Source of the DNA: Oscillospiraceae bacterium
GTDB lineage: Bacteria; Bacillota; Clostridia; Oscillospirales; Ruminococcaceae
Length of the DNA: 49,491 nucleotides
Assembly (NCBI GenBank): GCA_028689635.1
Contig: JAQVCU010000008.1
Span: 1-49,491, forward strand
Reading direction: 5' to 3'
Shown piece by piece: positions 35,393 to 43,516 of this stretch (the stretch's first letter is position 1; the number at the start of each line of letters is the position of its first letter). A program made the translations under genes and the position numbers. Below the pieces are notes generated by a model. It had not been told where the DNA came from, made no database searches, and saw nothing but the letters and a program-made list of their open reading frames with translations.

Positions 35393-35626
35393 ATGGCGGG
35401 TTCCGAAAAGAAGCTGAAAACGCCGTTTGCGCCAAGGCCGCCAAAAAAGCGGGCGGGATTTTCGAAGCCCGCCAACGGAACCGGAAAGCCAAGCCCTGTT
35501 AAAAAAGAGTACGCGCCCGCCCTTTGGCCTGTCTGGGCCGCGGCGGCAAATCTTGAAAACGGTGCAGCCCTTTGGGCGGCCCGTTTCTTTTTTTGTTTCC
35601 CAAAACTTCATCCTGGCGGCAGGTAA
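35393..35626 (+). CDS. Doubtful small basic ORF
   Basis: 77 codons starting 13 bases after the phosphodiesterase gene, with a plausible ggggag Shine-Dalgarno. The first half is rich in K, P and R with no recognisable motif. A terminator-like structure at 35555-35593 falls inside it, which argues against it being a real gene. It may be a decayed remnant. The gap 35380-35700 holds nothing else except the promoter-like motif at 35649. Confidence 0.2.
   Translation: MAGSEKKLKTPFAPRPPKKRAGFSKPANGTGKPSPVKKEYAPALWPVWAAAANLENGAALWAARFFFCFPKLHPGGR
35555..35593 (+). terminator. Probable terminator after phosphodiesterase gene
   Basis: AAACGG pairs with CCGTTT, with further GC and CCC/GGG pairing inside interrupted by small bulges, followed by a long T-run. 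The stem is imperfect. Confidence 0.5.
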
Positions 35627-35648
35627 AAGTATTTTAAGTTGGCCAAAG

Positions 35649-35661
35649 CCATATAGATAGG
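35649..35661 (+). promoter_or_regulatory. Candidate sporulation-sigma -10 element
   Basis: CCATATAGATAGG, identical over 13 bases to the motif ahead of spoIIIAA (14973-14985). Here a possible -35, GTATTTT at 35629-35635, lies about 15 bases upstream, which fits sigma-E spacing. The gene downstream is a polysaccharide deacetylase resembling PdaB, a sporulation protein. Confidence 0.45.
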
Positions 35662-35700
35662 AGTGGGCAGCCCCGCGGGGCGCCCTGAGGAGGGAAGGGC

Positions 35701-36471
35701 TTGCGCCGGTATTGGGTGATGGGACGGAAAAGGGCTGTGCTGCTGGCGGCGCAGCTGCTGCTTTACATTGCGGCGGCGGCGCTGGGACTTTTGGAAATGG
35801 GGAAGGCGGCGTTGGCGGCGGCGCCGATTCGAGAACTGCCCATTTATTCGGTGGAGACGCAGGAAAAAACAGCGTCGGTTACCATCAACTGTGCCTGGGA
35901 TGAGAACAATCTGCCCCAGCTGCTGGAAACCCTGGAACAGGAAAAGGTCCGTGCCACCTTCTTTTTGGTGGGTCAGTGGGCGGAGCAATACCCGCAGCTG
36001 GCGGGGGAGATCGCCGCAGCGGGCCATGAGATCGGCAACCATTCCTATTCCCATCCGGATTTCCGGAAACTTGACGATGAGGAGATCATCGGGCAGCTGC
36101 AAAAGACAGACAGCCTGATCTGGGCGGCGACCGGCCGGCGTCCTGCGCTGGTGCGGACGCCGTCGGGGGATTATGATGACCGGGTGATCCGGCTGATCCG
36201 CAGCTGCGGATACGAGGTGATCCAATGGGATGTGGACAGCCGGGACTGGATGGACCCCTCATCTGAAGAGATCACGGAGCGGGTGATGTCGCAGCTGCAG
36301 CCCGGCAGTATCCTGCTTTTTCACGCGGGCAAAAGCAATACCGAGGAGGCCCTGCCCCGGATCCTCTCCCGGATGAAGGCGGAGGGGTACCGTTTTATCC
36401 CGGTGGGGGAGCTCATTCACCCCGGAGAATACACCCTGGACATCGCCGGGCGCCAGCACCCCCAGAGGTAG
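35701..36471 (+). CDS. Polysaccharide deacetylase (NodB domain, PdaB-like)
   Basis: 256 residues. An N-terminal membrane helix (about 10-40) precedes a NodB domain. The region before the first metal Asp is degenerate compared with the usual TFDDG and reads VTINCAWDENN. The motif HSYSHPDF supplies the two metal His residues, and RTPSGDYDD is motif 3. It probably deacetylates peptidoglycan or a related glycan outside the membrane. The start is TTG 35701 after gaggaggga. The resemblance to sporulation-linked PdaB is moderate. Confidence 0.85.
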   Translation: MRRYWVMGRKRAVLLAAQLLLYIAAAALGLLEMGKAALAAAPIRELPIYSVETQEKTASVTINCAWDENNLPQLLETLEQEKVRATFFLVGQWAEQYPQLAGEIAAAGHEIGNHSYSHPDFRKLDDEEIIGQLQKTDSLIWAATGRRPALVRTPSGDYDDRVIRLIRSCGYEVIQWDVDSRDWMDPSSEEITERVMSQLQPGSILLFHAGKSNTEEALPRILSRMKAEGYRFIPVGELIHPGEYTLDIAGRQHPQR

Positions 36472-36524
36472 CGGGCCGGGGACATTTTAACAGGATTTTG
36501 CGGTATTTTTAAAAAACAGGGACG

Positions 36525-36578
36525 GCGGAGCAAAAAACGGAAAAGTTAACTCCGTGTCAAAAAAATGCTCCGCTTTTT
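36525..36578 (+). terminator. Terminator after deacetylase gene
   Basis: GCGGAGCA (36525-36532) pairs with TGCTCCGC (36566-36573), followed by five T. An inner stem ACGGA/TCCGT shortens the long loop. The gene-free stretch 36472-36846 otherwise contains only the leader hairpin at 36725-36757 and a weak TAGAAT at 36691. Confidence 0.65.
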
Positions 36579-36724
36579 GTATAGAAAAGAAAATTACCTC
36601 AGGCTTTTTTCTGTGGAAACCAGATAAAAAGTTGAAGATACATACCGTGATGCATTCTGAAAATGTCCGACCCGCCGCAATTTTGTAAGATAGAATAAAA
36701 ACAGCGGAAAGCCCTGAGACGGGC

Positions 36725-36757
36725 AGGCCGTGCGGGCCGAGGAAGCGGGCCTTTTTT
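36725..36757 (+). terminator. Terminator-like hairpin in the leader of the ABC operon
   Basis: AGGCC (36725-36729) pairs with GGCCT (36748-36752) with an additional GC/GC step inside, then a T-run to 36757. It lies about 90 bases before the binding-protein gene and downstream of a weak -10 (TAGAAT, 36691-36696). It could be an attenuator of the cluster. Confidence 0.4.
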
Positions 36758-36846
36758 CAAATGATTTTAAGGCAGGAAACAGACGCTGTCCTGACAAAAC
36801 GGCCCCGGAGAAGAGCATAGAACAAACAAGAAAGGAAGACTACGAG

Positions 36847-38187
36847 ATGAAAAGAACAATCAGCATGATCCTGGCAATTCTGATGATCGCGGCCGCGTTT
36901 GCCGGCTGCGGGTCCGAGGCGGCCGCCCCCTCCGGGAGCGGTGCGCCCACGGAGAGCTCCTCCGCCGGGGGCAGTGCCCCAGCTGCGGAAGGGGATGCCG
37001 TGACCTTTAAGTTCATGCACCAGTGGGCCGAAGAGAACAGGCTTCCCTACTGGGAGAACCTGGTCAACAGCTATATGGAGGCAAACCCCAATGTGACGAT
37101 CGAGACCGAGGTGGTCCCCAACGAGCCCTATAAGGAAAAGATCCGCGTTATGCTGGGCGGCAACGATGTGCCGGACCTCTTCTTTACCTGGGACGGCGAA
37201 TGGGTTTCCCGTTTTGCCAAGAACAAGGCGATCACAGAGCTGGATTCCCTGATGAGCGATGAGTTCAAAGCCTCCTTCAACCAGGGTATCCTCACCACCG
37301 GGCAGGTGGACGGAGTGCAGTACAGCCTTCCTATTCGCACCTGTGTCAACTTTGTTTTGTACAACAAGCAGATCTTTGCGGACAACAACATCACCATCCC
37401 CACCACCTGGGATGAGTTTATGGCGGTGTGTGAGACGCTGAAAAACGCCGGCGTCACCCCCATTGCCCTGGGCAACGCCGAGGGATGGGCCGCGGCGCAC
37501 TACGTCTCCGCCCTCAATGTCCAGATGGTTCCCTGGCAGACCTTAAACGATGACTACTATCTCGTCACCGGAGATTTTACCGACCCCGGCTATGTTGACG
37601 CCATGAACCTCCTCAAGGCGATGAATGACAAGGGGTACTTCATGGACGGCATGACCTCCACCTCCCAGAATATCGCGCGGGAGATGTTCAACGCCGGCCA
37701 GACCGCCATGATCTACGACCAGTGCGCCAGCTTCAAGACCTACTATCTGGATAAAATGGAAGCCGACAGCTGGGATGTTTTTGCCCTGCCCGTGGTGGAA
37801 GGCGCCAAAGGCGACCTGGATATGATGGTGGCCTGGGTGGATCAGTTTGCGGTTTCCTCCACCTCCCAGCACCCCGACGCCGTCATCGACTTCCTGGAGT
37901 ATTTCTATAATGAAGAGAACCAGCTGCAGATGCAGAAGGAACTGGGTTTTGTTTCCACCATCTCCTCTGTGACTGGCAATACGGAGAACTCCTTCCCGCA
38001 GCTGGTCGCCGCCATGGAGATCATCAACAAGTGCAAGGGCTTCATTTCCGTCATCGACCTGGAGATGGACGGTTCTGTGGCCAGCGTTTACCAGTCCGGC
38101 ATTCAGGAACTGTTTACCACCAAGACTGCCGAGCAGATCATGGAGGAAGTGAGAGCAGAAGCTGCCCGCGTAAAGGCGGAGCAGTAA
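36847..38187 (+). CDS. ABC transporter extracellular solute-binding protein (family 1)
   Basis: 446 residues. It has a lipoprotein signal peptide with lipobox AFAGC (Cys21), a Ser/Gly/Ala-rich linker and a family-1 sugar-type binding fold: VTFKFMHQWAEENRLPYWENL, PDLFFTWDGEW, and later TWDEFMAVCETLKNAGVTPIAL. It is anchored outside the membrane and delivers its ligand to the two permeases behind it. Family membership suggests a carbohydrate or glycoside, but the neighbouring amidohydrolases hint at an amide- or peptide-containing ligand. ATG 36847 is preceded by an aaaggaag Shine-Dalgarno. Confidence 0.93.
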   Translation: MKRTISMILAILMIAAAFAGCGSEAAAPSGSGAPTESSSAGGSAPAAEGDAVTFKFMHQWAEENRLPYWENLVNSYMEANPNVTIETEVVPNEPYKEKIRVMLGGNDVPDLFFTWDGEWVSRFAKNKAITELDSLMSDEFKASFNQGILTTGQVDGVQYSLPIRTCVNFVLYNKQIFADNNITIPTTWDEFMAVCETLKNAGVTPIALGNAEGWAAAHYVSALNVQMVPWQTLNDDYYLVTGDFTDPGYVDAMNLLKAMNDKGYFMDGMTSTSQNIAREMFNAGQTAMIYDQCASFKTYYLDKMEADSWDVFALPVVEGAKGDLDMMVAWVDQFAVSSTSQHPDAVIDFLEYFYNEENQLQMQKELGFVSTISSVTGNTENSFPQLVAAMEIINKCKGFISVIDLEMDGSVASVYQSGIQELFTTKTAEQIMEEVRAEAARVKAEQ

Positions 38188-38225
38188 GAGGCTTTCAGGG
38201 CCAGTTGCTTTTGTATCCGGGTACG

Positions 38226-38265
38226 GCGCCGCCGGCGGGGGGGACCCCCTGCCGGGGCGCTCCGA
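38226..38265 (+). other. GC-rich hairpin between binding-protein and permease genes
   Basis: In the 130 bases between the two genes, GGCGGGGG pairs with CCCCCTGCC, flanked by CGCC/GGCG, with no T-run. Hairpins here often stabilise the upstream binding-protein message so that it is made in excess over the permeases. Confidence 0.5.
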
Positions 38266-38317
38266 GGCCGGCAGTTTCCGCCCGGCGGGGCGAGGACATA
38301 CGAAGAGGGGGCTCCCG

Positions 38318-39211
38318 ATGTACAAAAATACGCGGGGTGCATATTTGTACCTGATTCCGGCTATCCTTTTGGTTTCTGTTTTTATTTACATAGCCGTTGG
38401 GCTCAACTTTTACTACAGCCTGTTTCGCTGGAACACCTATTCTGAAAAGGTGTGGGTGGGCCTTGCCAACTACACCCGGCTGTTCCAGGACGGAAATTTC
38501 TGGACAGGGCTGAAAAACAACCTTCTGTTTGCCGTTATTTCCGTCACCTTCCAGGTGGGCATTGCCCTGGCACTGGCCGCTGTTTTGGAGCAGAAATGGC
38601 TGCGCAGGTTCGGCGGGTTCTGCCGCACCGTGCTGTTTGTTCCGTCACTGCTTTCCATGACGGTCGTGGGGCTGATGTGGCAGCTGATGCTCAACCCTAA
38701 TATGGGCTTTGTCAACAAGGCGCTAAAAGCCGTGGGGCTGGGCGCCATCGCCATCGACTGGCTGGGCAACGCATCTACCGCTATTTTCTGCGTGATCGCA
38801 TCCTCCCAGTGGCAGTTTGTGGGTTACACCATGATGCTGTTCATCGTCGCCATCCAGAAGATCCCGGACGATTTTTACGAGGCCGCAGAGATCGACGGGG
38901 CAAATGCCATTCAGAGTTTCTTTTATGTCACGGTGCCCAATGTGCGTGAGATGACGCTGCTCAACCTGACCACCACCCTCATCGGCGCCTTCAAGGTGTT
39001 TGACGAGGTATATGTTATGACAAACGGCGGTCCGGGCCGGGCGTCGGAGGTATTGGGCACTCTGTTGTTTCGCTCCGGCTTCCGGGAGGACGCCATGGGC
39101 TACGCCTCCGCGGTGGGGGCGGTTATCTTCGTGATCACGTTTGCGCTTTCCATTGCGCAGATCCGGATGTTCAAAATTGACAGTACCGGCCAAAAAGGGG
39201 GTGAGGGATGA
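38318..39211 (+). CDS. CUT1-type ABC permease, subunit 1 (MalF/UgpA-like)
   Basis: 297 residues with six membrane helices. The cytoplasmic EAA loop, EAAEIDGANAIQSFFYVTVP, which contacts the ATPase, is intact. N-terminal segment AYLYLIPAILLVSVFIYIAV is typical. It forms the pore with the next gene product, with which it overlaps by four bases (ATGA). Confidence 0.93.
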   Translation: MYKNTRGAYLYLIPAILLVSVFIYIAVGLNFYYSLFRWNTYSEKVWVGLANYTRLFQDGNFWTGLKNNLLFAVISVTFQVGIALALAAVLEQKWLRRFGGFCRTVLFVPSLLSMTVVGLMWQLMLNPNMGFVNKALKAVGLGAIAIDWLGNASTAIFCVIASSQWQFVGYTMMLFIVAIQKIPDDFYEAAEIDGANAIQSFFYVTVPNVREMTLLNLTTTLIGAFKVFDEVYVMTNGGPGRASEVLGTLLFRSGFREDAMGYASAVGAVIFVITFALSIAQIRMFKIDSTGQKGGEG

Positions 39212-40059
39212 TGAAAAGCCACGGGATCCGTCTGAGCCCCACCACCGTGCTGCTGCGCGTGCTGGCGGTGATCCTCTTCTGCATTATGCTGGCGGGCGCC
39301 CTCTACCCCATGTACTGGGTGGCCATGAGCGGCTTTAAGACCACAACAGAGCTTCTGATCAGCCCCTTTAAGCTCCCCTCCGCCTTCAGCCTCAAGAATT
39401 ATATTGGGGTATGGAAGGTGGGGATCAGCAAGTTCTTCTTAAACAGTGTGTTTATCACGGTCTCCTCCGCGGCGCTGACGGCGGTGGTATCCGCCTTTGC
39501 GGCGTTCCCCTTAAGCAGGTACCGCTTTAAAATGCGGGGGTTCTGGTTTATGTTCCTGCTTTGCGGGCTGATGCTGGCGCCCCAGGTAAGCCTGATCTCC
39601 AATTATAAGATCCTTCAGGCGCTGCACCTGTATGACAGCTACCTGGGGCTTATTCTGGTCTACACGGCCTTCCGTGTTCCCTACACCATGTTCCTGATGT
39701 GGTCTTATTTCATGACCACTCCCAAGGACATCGAGGAGGCCGCCTGCATTGACGGGTGTTCCAGCTTTATGATCTTCTGGAAAATGCTCATCCCGATGAG
39801 CAAACCCATTATGGCCACCGGAATCCTGCTGACCGCCCGGTATGTCTGGAACGACTTTCTGTTTTCCCTGATCTATACCGAGTCCGCGGCGCTCAAGACC
39901 ATTCCTTACGGGCTCAACTCCCTGAAAGGGGAGAGCGGTACCGACTGGGGACAGCTGCTGGCCGGCATGACCATCTCTTCCATCCCCATTATTGTGCTGT
40001 TTATCTGCACGCAGAAATATTTTGTGCGCGGGCTTACCGTCGGCGCGGTAAAGGGGTAA
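39208..40059 (+). CDS. CUT1-type ABC permease, subunit 2 (MalG/UgpE-like)
   Basis: 283 residues with six membrane helices and the EAA loop EEAACIDGCSSFMIFWKMLIP. The end YFVRGLTVGAVKG is the family hallmark. No ATPase gene lies in the cluster, so a shared MsiK/UgpC-type ATPase encoded elsewhere is likely. Starts ATG-ATG; either codon (39208 or 39211) is possible. Confidence 0.93.
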   Translation: MMKSHGIRLSPTTVLLRVLAVILFCIMLAGALYPMYWVAMSGFKTTTELLISPFKLPSAFSLKNYIGVWKVGISKFFLNSVFITVSSAALTAVVSAFAAFPLSRYRFKMRGFWFMFLLCGLMLAPQVSLISNYKILQALHLYDSYLGLILVYTAFRVPYTMFLMWSYFMTTPKDIEEAACIDGCSSFMIFWKMLIPMSKPIMATGILLTARYVWNDFLFSLIYTESAALKTIPYGLNSLKGESGTDWGQLLAGMTISSIPIIVLFICTQKYFVRGLTVGAVKG

Positions 40060-40065
40060 AAACCC

Positions 40066-40119
40066 AAAAGCACCCTTACAGGCGGATATTTTTCCTGCCC
40101 TTTTCAGGGGGTGCTTTTT
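40066..40119 (+). terminator. Terminator-like hairpin between permease and amidohydrolase genes
   Basis: AAAAGCACCC (40066-40075) pairs with GGGTGCTTTT, with an inner CAGG/CCTG stem, and is followed by T. It probably lowers but need not abolish read-through, since the downstream genes share the cluster. Confidence 0.6.
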
Positions 40120-40179
40120 CTGCGCCCAAATTGCCGAAACCGGCGCTTTAAAAGCCGCCCATAGAGAAAGGAGAAGCAT

Positions 40180-41406
40180 ATGATCATACTGAAAGGCCGC
40201 GTGATAGACGGCAGCGGCGGAGAGCCCATTGAGAAGGGGCTTGTTGCCGTGGAGGGGAATAAGATCTCGGCGGTATGCCGGGAGTGGGAGTATCCAATCC
40301 CGGAAAACGCCGAGGTGATCGAAGTGCCGGACGGGACCATCCTGCCGGGGTTCATCGACCAGCACGTCCACATGGGCGTCGGAGATGATTTTTACCGGAT
40401 CTTCACCCGCCACGCCTACCACGGCGTCTGCGAGGTGGTTCGCGACATGAAGCAGATCTTGGACGCGGGCTTTACCTCCATCCGGGAATGCGGCGGTATC
40501 TCCAACTACCTCAAGGCGCCCTGGGAGGAGGGGCTGATCGACGGCCCCCGCATCTGTTCCTCCGGCAAGTGTATTGCCCAAAGCGGCGGGCACTTTGACT
40601 TCATCAAAGATTACCCCATCGAGTTTACCAAACACCCTGACCGCAACATCACCACCGAGATCTGCGACGGCGTGGACAATGTGCGCCGTACCGTGCGGAT
40701 GCATTTCAGGGAACACTGCGACTTTATCAAGGTCATGGGCGGGCCGGGCACCTCTTGTCAGGGCAGCAAGCTGCTGACGAGGGAGTTTTCCGACGAAGAG
40801 CTGAGGGCCTTTGTGGAGGAGGCCGAGAACTACGGCACCTATGTGGCCATCCACGCCCACGGGGCTGTGGCCGTAAAGGCGGGCCTGAGGGCGGGCGTCC
40901 GGTCGATCGAGCACGGCAGCTTTATTGACGACGAGGGGATTGAGCTGATGCTCAAAAAAAATGCCTGGCTGATCCCCACTCTGGCCACCAGCTATCTCTC
41001 CTGGCAGCACATCGACGAGCGGGCCCCCTGGGTAAAGGCGAAGGAACAGATGGCCAACGAGTGGCAGGACCGCACCCTGCGCCGGGCCTATGAGGCGGGC
41101 GTCACCATCTGCTGCGGGGCGGACCTGGGCGGCGGCACTATCACTGCCCACGGCAACAACGGTTTGGAATTTCCCCTGCTGGTGGAAAAGACCGGCATGA
41201 CCCCCATGGAGGCCATCGTGGCCGGAACGAAAACCGGCGCGAAGCTCATCATGAGGGAAGATGAACTCGGTACGCTGGAAGAGGGAAAGCTTGCGGATAT
41301 CGCGGTGTGCCGGGGAGACCCCTTAAAGGATATCTGGCTGTTGGGCCGGGCCGAAAACATCAAAGTGGTGATCCAGGACGGAAAAATCAAAAAGCACACG
41401 GCGTGA
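40180..41406 (+). CDS. Amidohydrolase 1 (metal-dependent, imidazolonepropionase-like)
   Basis: 408 residues of the amidohydrolase TIM-barrel superfamily, close to the Met_dep_hydrolase_A group that includes Xaa-Pro and Xaa-Arg dipeptidases. All metal-site residues are in place: HVH (His62, His64), the carboxylated-Lys candidate Lys184 (FIKVMGG), His225/His227 (HAH), His245 (IEHG) and Asp315 (CGADLGGG). It should hydrolyse a C-N bond in a small amide or dipeptide; no substrate can be named. It has an aaaggagaag Shine-Dalgarno. Two close paralogues follow. Confidence 0.9.
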   Translation: MIILKGRVIDGSGGEPIEKGLVAVEGNKISAVCREWEYPIPENAEVIEVPDGTILPGFIDQHVHMGVGDDFYRIFTRHAYHGVCEVVRDMKQILDAGFTSIRECGGISNYLKAPWEEGLIDGPRICSSGKCIAQSGGHFDFIKDYPIEFTKHPDRNITTEICDGVDNVRRTVRMHFREHCDFIKVMGGPGTSCQGSKLLTREFSDEELRAFVEEAENYGTYVAIHAHGAVAVKAGLRAGVRSIEHGSFIDDEGIELMLKKNAWLIPTLATSYLSWQHIDERAPWVKAKEQMANEWQDRTLRRAYEAGVTICCGADLGGGTITAHGNNGLEFPLLVEKTGMTPMEAIVAGTKTGAKLIMREDELGTLEEGKLADIAVCRGDPLKDIWLLGRAENIKVVIQDGKIKKHTA

Positions 41407-41418
41407 GGAGGAGCTCAA

Positions 41419-42189
41419 ATGGCAAAGCGGGTCGGACGTATTTACTCGGCGATTCCCGGGGATACCGAAAGCGAGGTGATGGATGTTATCGAGGTGAACG
41501 GCGACTGGTTTGTGGGAAAAGACGCCTTTCACTGGCCGGAGAGCGGGTGTCAGCTGATCACCTTTGATATTTACAACGTGCCGGATGACTGGAAGTGGAT
41601 GCCGGGGGAGGAGCCCGCGGGCCCTCCGCCTGCACTGCGCACCGTCATTGCGGAAAAGGCCGCTGAGAGTGAGATCCCGGTGAGCGAGCACGTGAGAAAT
41701 AAATTCAATGTGGTCACCGGGGAGGCGGCCCTGCTAAAGATCCGGGAGATCGTGGGGCTGACAGACCTGGGACGCTTGGGGCTTTTTGACAAGGAATACC
41801 CCTATGTGATCCCCATGAACCATGGGCTCGCGGGAAATGAGCTTTATCTCCACGGTTCTTTTGAGGGCAGGAAGATAGACCTGATGCGCCAAAACCCAAA
41901 GGTCTGCTATGAGATCGATAAGCCTCTGACGCCGGGGCCGGAGGGCCTGCGCAGCTGCCACCTGGAATATGTCAGCGCCCAGCTCTTCGGCACCATCCGG
42001 GAGGTTCTGAACCCTGACGAGCGGCACGGGGTGCTGAGGACGATCATGTCGCAGTACGGAATGCCCTTTAAGCACGGAAGTGAAAAGCTCTGCCAGGCGT
42101 ATGTTATTACGCTGGAGCACGCGTCCGCCCGGACCGGGCGGTTCCGCCCCCACAGCCAGCGGGATCTGTACCTCTATTCCTGGAAGTAA
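41419..42189 (+). CDS. PNPOx-like split-barrel flavoprotein with N-terminal extension
   Basis: 256 residues. From about residue 105 the sequence reads as an FMN-binding split barrel of the pyridoxamine-phosphate-oxidase-like/NimA group: TDLGRLGLFDKEYPYVIPMN, ELYLHGSFEGRKIDLMRQNP and KVCYEID. The first roughly 90 residues are a separate region (RIYSAIPGDTESEVMDVIE, NVPDDWKWMPGEEP) that I do not recognise. It is placed 12 bases after amidohydrolase 1 and before its duplicate. A redox role on the same substrate is likely but unproven. Confidence 0.8.
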   Translation: MAKRVGRIYSAIPGDTESEVMDVIEVNGDWFVGKDAFHWPESGCQLITFDIYNVPDDWKWMPGEEPAGPPPALRTVIAEKAAESEIPVSEHVRNKFNVVTGEAALLKIREIVGLTDLGRLGLFDKEYPYVIPMNHGLAGNELYLHGSFEGRKIDLMRQNPKVCYEIDKPLTPGPEGLRSCHLEYVSAQLFGTIREVLNPDERHGVLRTIMSQYGMPFKHGSEKLCQAYVITLEHASARTGRFRPHSQRDLYLYSWK

Positions 42190-42208
42190 AACGGCGGAAA
42201 AGAAAAGG

Positions 42209-42245
42209 CAGGCGGCCCGGCCCCAAAGAAAAAACAGCCGGGCCC
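42209..42245 (+). other. GC-rich hairpin before amidohydrolase 2
   Basis: GGCCCGGC and GCCGGGCC, 8 bases each, enclose an A-rich loop, without a T-run. It is possibly an RNA processing or stability element in the operon. Confidence 0.45.
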
Positions 42246-42276
42246 ACATTGAAAAAAGAGAAAGGCAGTGACTGAG

Positions 42277-43503
42277 ATGCTTATTTTAAAAGGCCGCGTG
42301 ATCGACGGCAACGGCGGGGAGCCCATAGAGAAAGGGCTTGTCGCGGTGGAAGGAAACAAAATTACGGCGGTGTGCCGGGAATGGGAATACACCATCCCGG
42401 AAAACGCCGAGGTCATCGAGGTAAAGGACGGCACCATTATGCCGGGCTTTATCGACACCCATGTCCATATGGGGGTGGGGGATGACTACTACCGCATTTA
42501 TATGCGGCACGCCTACCACGGCGTCTGTGAATGCATCCGGGATATGAAGCAGATCCTGGATGCGGGCTTTACCTCCATCCGGGAGGTGGGCGGTATCTCC
42601 AACTACCTCAAGGCGCCCTGGGAGGAAGGACTGATCACCGGGCCCCGCATCTGTTCCGCAGGTAAATCCATTGCCCAAACCGGCGGACACTGGGATTTCA
42701 TCAAGGATTATCCCATTGAATTTACGAAACACCCCGACCGCAATATCACCTCGGAGATCTGCGACGGCGTGGACGAGGTGCGCCGTACCGTGCGGATGCA
42801 TTTCAGGGAGCACTGCGACGTCATCAAAATTATGGGCGGCCCCGGCCTTTCCTGCCAGGGAAACAAGCTCTTCACCCGGGAGTTTTCCGACGAGGAGCTG
42901 CGGGCCTTTGCAGAGGAAGCCAGTAATTACGGCAGCTATGTCTGTGTTCACGCCCACGCCCCGGTGGCTATCAATGCGGCCCTGAAAAACGGGATCAAAT
43001 GTATTGAGCACGGGACCCTGATCGACGATGAGGGCATTGAACTGATGCTCAAAAACGACGCCTGGCTGGTTCCCACCCTGGCCACCAGCTATCTCTCCTG
43101 GCAGCACATCGATGAGCGGGCCCCCTGGGTAAAGGAGAAGATGACGGCCATCAAGGCGGTCAAAGGCGACAACCTGAAAAAAGCGTACCGGGCCGGCGTT
43201 ACCATCGCCTGCGGATGTGATTTCGGCGGCGGCACCATCACGGTCCACGGCAACAACGGGCTGGAGTTTCCCCTGCTGGTACAGGAGGCCGGCATGACCC
43301 CCATGGAGGCCATCGTGGCCGGCACCAAGACAAATTCCAGGCTCATTATGCGGGAGGATGAGCTGGGCACGTTGGAGCCCGGCAAACTGGCGGACATCGC
43401 GGTGTGCCAGGGGAACCCGCTGGAGGACATCTGGACGCTGGGCAAGGCCGAAAACATCAAAGTGGTGGTCCAGGATGGCAAGATCATGAAGGATATCCGG
43501 TGA
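42277..43503 (+). CDS. Amidohydrolase 2 (paralogue of amidohydrolase 1)
   Basis: 408 residues from ATG 42277, aligning without gaps to amidohydrolase 1; an upstream GTG 42268 would add three residues. All metal residues are kept (HVHMG, FREHCDVIKIMGG, HAHAP, IEHG, GCDFGGG). Differences cluster where the substrate should sit: HAHAPVAINA here against HAHGAVAVKA in copy 1, and CGCDFGGG against CGADLGGG. Long stretches are identical in DNA to copy 1, for example about 43078-43135 with 40981-41038, so the duplication is recent or is being homogenised. Confidence 0.9.
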   Translation: MLILKGRVIDGNGGEPIEKGLVAVEGNKITAVCREWEYTIPENAEVIEVKDGTIMPGFIDTHVHMGVGDDYYRIYMRHAYHGVCECIRDMKQILDAGFTSIREVGGISNYLKAPWEEGLITGPRICSAGKSIAQTGGHWDFIKDYPIEFTKHPDRNITSEICDGVDEVRRTVRMHFREHCDVIKIMGGPGLSCQGNKLFTREFSDEELRAFAEEASNYGSYVCVHAHAPVAINAALKNGIKCIEHGTLIDDEGIELMLKNDAWLVPTLATSYLSWQHIDERAPWVKEKMTAIKAVKGDNLKKAYRAGVTIACGCDFGGGTITVHGNNGLEFPLLVQEAGMTPMEAIVAGTKTNSRLIMREDELGTLEPGKLADIAVCQGNPLEDIWTLGKAENIKVVVQDGKIMKDIR

Positions 43504-43516
43504 CGGGGGTGATATG

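Noticed and set aside
36472-36846. Missing N-terminal half of glpP at the left edge of the catabolic cluster
   Set aside because: Reading this stretch gave no sequence resembling the GlpP N-terminus, so a simple insertion splitting glpP into two flanking halves is not supported.
42209-42245. Hairpin before amidohydrolase 2 as a terminator
   Set aside because: There is no T-run after the stem; the downstream genes are paralogues in the same direction.
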